64,000 bases of DNA. Origin: CAJINA01 sp964647585. Its GTDB lineage: Bacteria > Desulfobacterota > Desulfobacteria > Desulfobacterales > CAJINA01. The DNA is taken from the NCBI GenBank assembly GCA_964647585.1, contig CAZYGG010000009.1, forward strand, positions 1 through 64,000, read 5' to 3'. Positions 25,619 through 33,400 of this stretch are shown in pieces. Every line of letters starts with the position of its first letter. Within the stretch, counting starts at the first letter, position 1. Under the pieces are notes generated by a model that was given only the letters and a program-made list of their open reading frames with translations, had not been told where the DNA came from and did not search any database. Position numbers and translations under genes: made by a program.

Positions 25619-26000
25619 CCTGGGCCTTTCGGGATCATTATTTGGGGACGTTTCTAAAAAACATCTTTAAATTCAAATGGATATTAAACATTCACCCAAT
25701 AGTAAGGCACAAACCGCCAAATTCAAGGTTGAAATCGTAAACTCAGCCGGAAAGGATAGTAAAGAATCCTGGCCCTGAGGACCAGGTTTTTAAAGGCAGA
25801 ATAAATTCCGGGCGACCCATGGGGGGTCACCCTATAAATGAGCCAACTTCATATCGTGAAGTTCTATCAAATAAATAAATGAGCCAGCTTCATATCGTGA
25901 GGTTCTATAGAATAAATAAAAGTTGCAATTTGCCGACCGTGTGATACGTATTCAAAGATTTTCTCTCGGATGGTAAGGAATAGAAGCCTGAGCGGCGGCA
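25619..26000. other. Leader region of the ATP synthase FO operon with structured repeats
   Basis: No gene is seen. From left to right it holds: a GTAAAGAATCCTGGCCC hairpin segment (25759-25788) that recurs at 57758, a near-perfect hairpin GGGCGACCC/GGGTCACCC (about 25810-25833), a 41-base tandem duplication (25834-25915), and GTTGCAATTTGCC (25922-25934), identical over 13 bases to the palindromic site at 37847 before cooS. No convincing -35/-10 pair was found. Confidence 0.5.
25834..25915 (+). repeat. 41-bp tandem duplication carrying two RNA-type hairpins
   Basis: Units start at 25834 and 25875. Each holds a 7-bp stem with the loop TATCG: AACTTCA/TGAAGTT in unit 1 and AGCTTCA/TGAGGTT in unit 2. 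The unit-2 changes leave pairing intact as G-U wobbles only when read as plus-strand RNA, the strand of the ATP synthase operon. Confidence 0.65.
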
Positions 26001-26246
26001 ATGCTGTTTAACTATAAAAAAAACCGGGTTTGGGCAGAGAATCTTTCGATCGTTATGCAGCTGGGCCTGACCATGGTCGGCTGCATTGGTTTTTGTTTTT
26101 TCATTGGACTTTATATCGACCGCAGTTTGGGTACCAAAGGTATTTTTATCGTGATTTTCACTATCCTGGGGGTCCTTGGCGGGGGAAACGTCGCCTACCG
26201 TCAGATACTTGAAAACCTCGAAGAAAAAAAAGATAATAGAGAGTAA
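26001..26246 (+). CDS. AtpZ/AtpI-family small membrane protein
   Basis: This 81-residue protein has two membrane helices (about residues 16-35 and 43-63, LGLTMVGCIGFCFFIGLYIDRSLGTKGIFIVIFTILGVLGGG), the pattern of AtpZ/AtpI proteins (often with a Mg2+/Ca2+ channel or c-ring assembly role). It is the first gene of the FO operon and is spaced four bases from the AtpI-like gene. A GAGCGG ribosome site is present. The family is clear from context; its exact task is not known. Confidence 0.82.
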   Translation: MLFNYKKNRVWAENLSIVMQLGLTMVGCIGFCFFIGLYIDRSLGTKGIFIVIFTILGVLGGGNVAYRQILENLEEKKDNRE

Positions 26247-26249
26247 CGC

Positions 26250-26642
26250 ATGTCCGCCGCTGTAAAAGCTACCCAGAAGAAATACGGTTCCCGAGCCATC
26301 GTGGCGGCAATCATCCTCGGCTTGCCTTTCATCATCGGGGGTTATGCCCCTATCGGCAAAGGCCTGATTCTGGGTACGATTTTCAGCATTATCAATTTCA
26401 TCCTGATCGGCGAAACCCTCCCATTAAAAATTGGATCCGGTTCCGGGAGAAAGGTGTTTGCCCGCTCTCTGAGTTTAGTCGGCGTCCGATACGGCCTGCT
26501 GGCCATACCCATTATCAGTGCTATAAAGTTTGCTCAATTCGAGCTGGTCACGACCGTCATCGGCGTTTTTATGGTGCCAGTGATGATTATGGCGGACCAT
26601 TCCATGAAACTCATTGTGTCGGCCCGGAAAAGACGGGCTTAA
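26250..26642 (+). CDS. atpI: ATP synthase subunit I (c-ring assembly factor)
   Basis: This 130-residue membrane protein has four predicted helices and the ATP synthase I domain. It contains GLILGTIFSIINFILIGETLPLKI and a basic C-terminus (VSARKRRA). AtpI helps c-subunits assemble into the rotor ring, notably in Na+-type synthases. Its presence beside two different c-type genes is relevant, since it may guide mixing of both in one ring. It starts at 26250, immediately after the AtpZ-like gene. Confidence 0.85.
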   Translation: MSAAVKATQKKYGSRAIVAAIILGLPFIIGGYAPIGKGLILGTIFSIINFILIGETLPLKIGSGSGRKVFARSLSLVGVRYGLLAIPIISAIKFAQFELVTTVIGVFMVPVMIMADHSMKLIVSARKRRA

Positions 26643-26657
26643 GGGGTCAGTCCGGTT

Positions 26658-27332
26658 ATGCAAGATTTAGGTAAAATCCATCAACTGATTATCAACCTGC
26701 CGGGACACCAGGCCGCCATCAATCTTGAAGTCGTTTTGATGAGCTGGATTGTGTTTTTTATCCTGATTGTCTTCGGCTACCTGGCAGCCCGGAAAAGAGC
26801 CCTGGTCCCCCGGCCGATGCAGGTTCTGGGTGAACTTCTTATCGATCAGTTGTACAGCCTCACTGAAGATGCACTGGACAAAGAGGGTGCCAAAAAATAC
26901 GGCCCCCTGGTCTGTGCGCTGTTTCTATTTTTACTGATATCCAACTGGCTGGGAATTATTCCGCACCTTGAAGAGCCGACCAAGGACCTGAATACACCGT
27001 TGAGCCTGGGTCTCATGGGATTTGCCATTGCCCATTATGCCGGCATCAGGTCAAAAGGGTTCAAGGCCTATGCCAAAGAGTACTTCCAGCCCATATTCTT
27101 TATGATGCCGCTCAACGTCATCGGGGAGCTGGCCAAAATCGTTTCCATTTCGTTCCGCCTGTTCGGCAACATCATGGGCGGCTCCATTATCATCCTGGTG
27201 GTATCGCATCTCACTTACAGTCTGGTTCTGCCGCCGTTTTTATTTGCTTTTTTCGGATTGTTTGTGGGAACCATCCAGGCATTTGTATTTACCATGCTCA
27301 CGATAGTTTACATCTCAGTGCAGGTTAAATAG
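26658..27332 (+). CDS. atpB: ATP synthase FO subunit a
   Basis: This 224-residue stator protein has about five to six helices. The essential Arg lies in ISFRLFGNIMGGSIIILVV, followed by the final helix FVFTMLTIVYISVQ. SNWLGIIPHLEEPTKDLNTPLSLGL is the usual half-channel region. It provides the ion path against the c-ring. It is 11 bases after AtpI and three bases before the fused c gene. The ion cannot be told from subunit a by eye. Confidence 0.95.
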   Translation: MQDLGKIHQLIINLPGHQAAINLEVVLMSWIVFFILIVFGYLAARKRALVPRPMQVLGELLIDQLYSLTEDALDKEGAKKYGPLVCALFLFLLISNWLGIIPHLEEPTKDLNTPLSLGLMGFAIAHYAGIRSKGFKAYAKEYFQPIFFMMPLNVIGELAKIVSISFRLFGNIMGGSIIILVVSHLTYSLVLPPFLFAFFGLFVGTIQAFVFTMLTIVYISVQVK

Positions 27333-27335
27333 CGT

Positions 27336-28310
27336 ATGAATCCTGAAACCCAGTCAATCGTAGAATTATGCGCCTACATCGGCGGCGGTCTTGCCATGGG
27401 GCTAGGCGCCATCGGGGCCGCCATCGGAGAAGGGTATACGGCCAGTGAAGCCAATGTCGCCGTTGCCAGAGACCCCGAAAATTCCGGAAACATCTTTAAA
27501 AATATGCTGGTCGGACAGGCAGTTGCGGAATCGTCGTCCATCTTTGCCCTGGTCATCGCCATCCTTTTGCTGTTCCTGGATGTAGACATGACCAGCATAT
27601 TGAAAGCCGCCGCCCTTCTGGGCGCCGGTTTATGCATGGGGCTGGGTGCCATCGGGTCCGGTGTCGGGTCCGGCTTTCCCGGCGGCCAGACCTGTTTCGG
27701 AATCGCCCGACAGCCGGAAGCCGCCCCATCGCTTACGACCAATATGCTGATTGGTTCGGCTGTCTGTCAGACCCCGGCTATTTTTGCAATGGTGGTCGCC
27801 CTGATGCTTATGTTCATGGACTTCGGACAGGCCGCCGTAAATCCGACCTGGGCCGCTTTGATTGGCGCCGGGGTCAGTACCGGGCTGGCGGCAATCGGTT
27901 CCGGATACGGAGGCGGCAAAGCCGCCGGAGCCAGTTGTGCGGGGGTTGCCCGTAACCCGACATCGGTGGGCAACGTCACCACGACCATGCTGGTGGGCCA
28001 GGCCGTGTCACAAACCCCATCGATCTTCGGACTGCTGGTGAGTTTTATCCTTATATTTAAAACCTTTCCGGAAACCACCGCCCTGGCCCCGTCAATGGCT
28101 TTACTGGCCGCCGGCCTCAGCACTGGTTTCGGCGGCATTGGACCGGGCATCGGTAACGGCCTCGTAGCCGAAGGCGCCGTCCGCTGGGTAGCGCGGAATA
28201 CCTCCGCTGGAGGTGATTTGATGCGTATTATGCTGGTAGGTCAGGCCGTGTCGCAATCGACGGCTATCTACGCCATGGTTGTGAGCCTGGTATTGATTTT
28301 TGTAATTTAG
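27336..28310 (+). CDS. Fused four-hairpin rotor c-type subunit with one ion-binding carboxylate
   Basis: This 324-residue protein is made of four consecutive c-subunit hairpins (eight helices; about residues 8-82, 88-162, 170-243 and 251-324). Each has a GxGxxxGxxAIGxGxGxG first helix and an MLVGQAVxxxxxIF/Y second helix. Only hairpin 1 has the carboxylate: Glu32 (GEG) and Glu65-Ser66 (QAVAESSSIF). The Glu65 position is Gln in hairpins 2, 3 and 4 (Gln145, Gln226, Gln307). The Glu32 position is Ser112, Gly193 and Asn274. A normal c subunit has one hairpin of 75-90 residues. Two-hairpin c proteins with one site are known in eukaryotic V-ATPases and the Acetobacterium Na+ synthase. Four hairpins with one site were not known to me in an FO operon. 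It is followed by a hairpin and a single c gene. Confidence 0.9.
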   Translation: MNPETQSIVELCAYIGGGLAMGLGAIGAAIGEGYTASEANVAVARDPENSGNIFKNMLVGQAVAESSSIFALVIAILLLFLDVDMTSILKAAALLGAGLCMGLGAIGSGVGSGFPGGQTCFGIARQPEAAPSLTTNMLIGSAVCQTPAIFAMVVALMLMFMDFGQAAVNPTWAALIGAGVSTGLAAIGSGYGGGKAAGASCAGVARNPTSVGNVTTTMLVGQAVSQTPSIFGLLVSFILIFKTFPETTALAPSMALLAAGLSTGFGGIGPGIGNGLVAEGAVRWVARNTSAGGDLMRIMLVGQAVSQSTAIYAMVVSLVLIFVI

Positions 28311-28323
28311 GTAACTTAAAACG

Positions 28324-28355
28324 CTCGTAAAAGTTGTTTTTTGACTTTTTACGAG
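28324..28355 (+). promoter_or_regulatory. Intercistronic hairpin between the fused and single c genes
   Basis: CTCGTAAAAGT (28324-28334) pairs with ACTTTTTACGAG (28344-28355) in the 93-base gap. It could be an mRNA end-protector, a processing site or an attenuator. Any of these would set the ratio of the two rotor proteins. There is no T-run directly after the stem. Confidence 0.55.
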
Positions 28356-28403
28356 TTCACTTTAATTCGACGTAATTGTTGTAACCCAACTAAGGAGGAA
28401 AAA

Positions 28404-28652
28404 ATGGATATCAGTGGACCTGATCTGGTTAAAGCGGCCGCCTTTCTAGGCGCCGGCATTTCCATGGGCCTGGGCGCCATCGGCCCCGGTGTCGGTGAAG
28501 GCATGGTGGGCGCTAAAGCCTGCGAAGCCATCGGTAAAAACCCGGGGGAAGCGGGGTTGTTGACACGCACCATGCTGGTTGGCCAGGCCGTTTCGGAATC
28601 GACGGGGATCTATTCTCTGGTCATCGCACTGCTGCTGCTTTTTGTTGTTTAG
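28404..28652 (+). CDS. atpE: ATP synthase FO subunit c with two-carboxylate Na+ motif
   Basis: This 82-residue two-helix rotor subunit has Glu32 in GPGVGEG, and Glu65, Ser66, Thr67 and Tyr70 in QAVSESTGIY. The numbering matches the Ilyobacter tartaricus Na+ c-subunit, where position 32 is Gln. Glu at both 32 and 65 matches the two-carboxylate Na+ motif described for Fusobacterium nucleatum. So the ring is most likely Na+-coupled (inference from motif). The ATG at 28404 has a perfect AAGGAGG ribosome site, much stronger than that of the fused c gene, which fits a higher copy number. An upstream ATG at 28341 lies inside the hairpin. Confidence 0.95.
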   Translation: MDISGPDLVKAAAFLGAGISMGLGAIGPGVGEGMVGAKACEAIGKNPGEAGLLTRTMLVGQAVSESTGIYSLVIALLLLFVV

Positions 28653-28670
28653 CCCTACGAGGTTGCTTAA

Positions 28671-29126
28671 ATGGAAATTATCAGCAATATAGCGCTTATC
28701 AGCATCAATGAGACCGTCGTGGTCCAGTTGCTTTCCTTTCTCGTTTTCATGTTCATTCTGAACCGGATTATGATTAAGCCCCTGCGCAGTTCCGCGCATG
28801 ATCGCGAAATCTACATTGAAAAACTGAGTGCGGATATATCCAATTCGCAAAAGGAAATGAACGCTATAACCGCCCAGATAGAAAGCCAGGAAGCCTCAGC
28901 GCGGAAGGCTGCCCGTAACATCCAGCAGGAAATCGTAGCCCAGGGGAGCCAGGAAGCCAATAGCATTCTGAATGCGGCCAAACAGGATGTCGTGGCGCTG
29001 CGGCGGCAGACGACAGCCGAGATTGAAGCCACCCTGGCGGAATTACGGGAAACCCTTGAAAAAGAGGCCGAGCGCGTTGCCGTGAACTTCATGGAAAAAG
29101 CGTTAAGCCGGAGATTAAACCCATGA
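28671..29126 (+). CDS. ATP synthase FO subunit b' (stator stalk)
   Basis: This 151-residue protein has one N-terminal membrane helix (about residues 14-32) and a long charged helix rich in Ala, Glu, Gln and Lys, the usual b-type stalk. It starts 18 bases after atpE and overlaps the next b gene by four bases (ATGA). Paired b and b' genes occur in cyanobacteria, alphaproteobacteria and many Desulfobacterota. Confidence 0.88.
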   Translation: MEIISNIALISINETVVVQLLSFLVFMFILNRIMIKPLRSSAHDREIYIEKLSADISNSQKEMNAITAQIESQEASARKAARNIQQEIVAQGSQEANSILNAAKQDVVALRRQTTAEIEATLAELRETLEKEAERVAVNFMEKALSRRLNP

Positions 29127-29710
29127 CCGCATTCCCATCCAGGATCCGATTGATAGGCCCCCTGACACTTGGGATACTTTGTTTCGGGCTGCTGGTGCCG
29201 GCAACGCTGGGTGCTGCCGAAACCGCCACCTGGCGACCGACATACGACCTGGTGATGCGCTGGCTGAATTTTCTGATCCTGGTATTTATCATTGTGAAAT
29301 TCAGCCGCCGACCGCTTGCCAATTTTTTAAAGGGCAAACAAAAAAAGATCGGGGCTGAAATAGAGCAAATAGAAAAGGATAAGGAAGAACTCTCCCAGGC
29401 CGCTGCCGCTGCCCGTCAACAACTGGAAGAGAGCGCCCAGCGCCTTGAAAAATTGAAGCAGCGCATTGTTGACCGGGGCGAAAAGAAAAAACTTGAGATT
29501 ATTGCGGAGGCCCGCGAAGAAGGCCGCCACGTCATGGACAGTGCCCGGCGCAAAGTCGAGGGAACCGTCTTGCAAGCCAAGACCAAGATCCGGGCAGAAA
29601 TGATTGACCTGGCCGTAGCAATTGCCTTGGAAAAGCTTCCGGCTGAAATAACCACCCAGGATAACGAAAAGCTTTTCGAACAGTTTCTCGTCAGAGCAGA
29701 CAGAGAGTAG
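29123..29710 (+). CDS. atpF: ATP synthase FO subunit b (with signal-like N-terminus)
   Basis: This 195-residue stalk protein has an N-terminal hydrophobic, signal-peptide-like stretch (about residues 8-32, ending LGAAETA). A membrane helix follows (about 43-60, WLNFLILVFIIVKF), then a long amphipathic helix. The extra leading segment is common in b-subunits of deltaproteobacteria. Genes for alpha, beta, gamma, delta and epsilon are not in this window, so F1 must lie elsewhere on the genome. Confidence 0.88.
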   Translation: MTAFPSRIRLIGPLTLGILCFGLLVPATLGAAETATWRPTYDLVMRWLNFLILVFIIVKFSRRPLANFLKGKQKKIGAEIEQIEKDKEELSQAAAAARQQLEESAQRLEKLKQRIVDRGEKKKLEIIAEAREEGRHVMDSARRKVEGTVLQAKTKIRAEMIDLAVAIALEKLPAEITTQDNEKLFEQFLVRADRE

Positions 29711-29716
29711 ACCAAA

Positions 29717-30415
29717 ATGAAACCGGATAATGCTGCCGTTACAAAATTCATAGAAAGCCACGTGGGAAAATGGTCCCAGGCTGTACCTGAACAAGAAGGC
29801 CAGGCTGCCGTTCAGGCACCGATCATTACCCTTTGCATGGAACCCGGCAGTCAAGGGTGCCAGGTGGCGCAGGCCGTTGCTGACCAACTGGGATTTGCTC
29901 TGTATAACCGTGATATCATCAAGGCAATTGCCAAAAGCATGAAAGCCAGCAACGATCGGATTGCCATGCTGGAAAAGGAAAGGCTTTCCGGCATTGAGGA
30001 TTTTATCGCCTGTTTAATCGAAGAAAAATACTGCCACAACGATATTTACATGGAACATCTGGTGAAAGTCGTTCGCGCCATCGCCACCCACGGCAATGCC
30101 GTTATCGTCGGGCGGGGGGCTAATTTTATCCTGCCATTTGAAAACAGATTTGCCGTCCGCATCATTGCCCCTTCTGAAATCCGGGTGACCAGCATTATGC
30201 GTGCGTTTGGAGCCAAAGATGAAGACGCCCGCCAACGCATAACCAGGAGAGAAGCCCGCCGGCGGGCATTCGTTCGGCATGCTTTCAATAAAGATATCAG
30301 AAATCCCAGCCATTACGATATCACCCTCAATACAGCCCGACTGAGTGTGACTGCCGCCGCCACGGCAATCGTTGCCGCAGCCGTCAGCTCAAAAAAGGCA
30401 GTCGGTGTCGCTTGA
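29717..30415 (+). CDS. Cytidylate-kinase-like protein with altered P-loop
   Basis: This 232-residue protein resembles the cytidylate-kinase-like family (PF13189 type): ITLCMEPGSQGCQVAQAVADQLGFALYNRDIIKAIAKSM at about residues 37-75 and VIVGRGANFIL in the middle. The P-loop region reads EPGSQGCQVA, with no Gly-Lys-Ser/Thr, so phosphate binding may be weak or lost. It starts six bases after the FO b gene and is likely co-transcribed with the FO operon. A better conserved paralogue lies at 35427. The role is unknown; true CMP kinase is unlikely. Confidence 0.72.
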   Translation: MKPDNAAVTKFIESHVGKWSQAVPEQEGQAAVQAPIITLCMEPGSQGCQVAQAVADQLGFALYNRDIIKAIAKSMKASNDRIAMLEKERLSGIEDFIACLIEEKYCHNDIYMEHLVKVVRAIATHGNAVIVGRGANFILPFENRFAVRIIAPSEIRVTSIMRAFGAKDEDARQRITRREARRRAFVRHAFNKDIRNPSHYDITLNTARLSVTAAATAIVAAAVSSKKAVGVA

Positions 30416-30495
30416 AAATCAGGAAAGGGTAGCCAAGCGATATACTGTTTTCAATGATTGTCCCTGCCGCTAACACAGTCGGCGTTCATTAGAAT

Positions 30496-33400
30496 ATGCT
30501 AGAACTCATAAAAAATGCCCGTGTCGCCGTCGTTGGCGGTGGACGTATCTGCCGCGTCTTTCTGGAATTCATCGCCGACGAGTCGTTCCATTTTGAAAAA
30601 CCGCTCGTTTTGGGTGTAGCTGATCTTAATCCGCAGGCCGAGGGACTGCAATGTGCAAAAAGTATAGGTATATTTACCACCGATGACTATAAAGCGCTGT
30701 TTACTATAGAAGGACTGGAAGTCCTGATAGAATTGACCAACAACACCGCGCTGCGCGACGAAATCGAGGCTGCCAAACCACCGGGAGTAACCCTGGTTGA
30801 CCACATCGCTGCCCGATCCCTTTGGAACCTGCTCCAAATCGAAAATGAAAAACAAAAGAGCCTGCAGGCGATTAGAGAAGCCTACGTCGGCACGACCCGG
30901 GTTGAGAACCTATTCGAAGAATTCGCCGATCGGATCAGCGGCATCATCACCAGGCGCAACCGCCGCTATGAAAAAGTCGAACGGAACCTGGTGGATAGTG
31001 AACGGGCCATGGCCCAGATTATCAACGGCAGTACCATCCCCACCTTTGTAATCAACCGCGACCATGTCGTCACCCACTGGAACCGAGCCTGTGAGAGGCT
31101 TACCGGCTATTCCGCCAAAGAGATCGTGGGCACAACGCACCAGTGGAAGCCCTTTCGTAAAAAAATGCGCCCGATCATGGCCGACCTGATCCTGGACGGT
31201 GTCGATGACGATGATGTGAGAAGTTTCTACGAGTCACGCTGGAAAAAGTCAGACTTGATAGAAGGCGCTTATGAAGCCGAAGAGTTCTTTGGCCACCTCG
31301 GCGATAACGGCAAATGGCTCTTTTTCACCGCTGCCCCCATTAAGGCCCCGGACAACACCGTCATCGGCGCCATAGAGACCCTCTGGGACCGGACCGAGGA
31401 AAAGCAGGCCGAGGTGGAGTTAAAGGCCAGCGAGCAGGCGCTTTCCCAGATCGTCAACGGCAGCACCATTCCAACCTTCGTAATCGACAGAAACCACCGG
31501 GTCACGCATTGGAACCGGGCCTGTGAAAAATTGACCGGTTACGCGACCACCGAGATCGTCGGTACCGCCAACCAGTGGAAGCCTTTTCGTAAAAAGATGC
31601 GCCCGATCATGGCAGATCTGATACTCGATGGTGTCGATGAAGATGATGTCTGGAGTTTCTACGAAACACGCTGGAAGAAATCGGAACTGATTACCGGCGC
31701 CTATGAAGCCGAAGAGTTTTTTGAGCATCTTGGGGATGGCGGCAAATGGCTTTTTTTTACAGCCGCCCCCATAAAAGCCGCCGATGGTTCCGTCACTGGG
31801 GCCATCGAGACGCTCTGGGATAAAACTGCCGAAAAAGAGGCTACCAAGGAACGCGAGGATCATAATAAAGCCCTGGCCCAGATTATCCAGGGCAGTACCA
31901 TCCCCACCTTTGTAATCGACAGGAGCCACACACTTACCCACTGGAACCGATCCCTGGAAGTGCTGACCGGCCTTAAGGCTACGGAAATGGTCGGCACCCG
32001 CAGACAATGGGCACCGTTTTACGATAAAAAACGGCCATCCATGGCGGACATTATCCTGGACCAGTTAGGTGAAGCGGAAATTAAGCGCCTCTACGGAGAC
32101 CGGTGGCGCAAGTCCGCCATGATCGACGATGCCTACGAAGCTGAAAAGTTTTTCCCCAACCTCGGTGAAAACGGGAAATGGTGCTGGTTCACCGCAGCCC
32201 CGATCAAGGCCACCGACGGTACGGTTGTCGGGGCCATTGAGACCATCTGGGACAAGACCGAAGAAAAAAAGGCCCAGCAAGACCAGGAGCAGCATACCCG
32301 GGAACTGGCCACCTTGTGTTCCATATACGCCACCTTGAGCACGCACCTTGACCTGGAAGGGCGGATCAATGCCGCCATCCAGGAAGTCGTCAATATTTTC
32401 CTCGCGGATTGCATCTGTATCTTTACCCTGGAGCCTGGTGGCGACCTGAAACTTAAATACAACTATGGCTACTCACAAACCCTTTGCAGCTGTAACCAGA
32501 CCGCTGATAAAGACAGCATCATTGCGGATGTCGCCCGCTCGGGGAACATCCTGGTTATCGAACAGCTTGCCGACATCGGCAAAAATGAAGCCGCGCTTCT
32601 CCTGCAGGAAGGGCTGCAATCGCTGGTTTATATCCCCATCACCGGAAAAGATAAATCAGCCCTGGGCGTTATCCGTCTGGGCAGCGCCAAGGCCCGCCAC
32701 TTTTCGCTGGAAGAAAAACACGTTCTCGAGCTGATCGGCAACCGGATCGGGGTGGCCATTGAAAACGCGATGCTCGAAAAAGAGAACGCCCGCAAAGCAA
32801 ATTTCCAGGCCAAATTATTGAAAAGCTCGCACAATGCAATCATTGCGACTGACAGCAGTTGGAAGGTGGTATTGTTTAATCCGGAGGCGGAGCGAATTTT
32901 CGGTTACAAAGCCGAGGAAGTTGTCGGCAAGATGAATTCGAGAGAGCTGTTCCCTTTCGAAGTGGCCGAGGCAATTGTTGGCTTTCTGGCTCCGGATCCA
33001 GATAAGATCAATGTTACTTGGCATGAAACTATTATCAATTCCAATGACAACCGGAAGATACCGGTAAGGTTCTCCGGCACCCTGCTATATGAAAATGATG
33101 AAGTGGTGGGCAGCGTGGCCTTTTTCCATGACCTCACGGAGGTCAAGCGCCTGGAAAAGGAACTGGTCGCTTCTGAAAGGCTGGGCGCCATTGGCCAGAC
33201 CGTCGCCGGCATGGCCCACTGCATAAAAAATATCCTGCATGGCTTTAAAGGCGGCAGCTACCTTGTAAATATCGGTATTGACAGGGACAACACCGACAAG
33301 TTAAAGACAGGGTGGCAGACTATTCAGCGTAATATCCAACGCACGTCAGACTTGGTGCTCGATCTGCTCTCTTATTCAAAGGAAAGAGAGCCGGAATATG

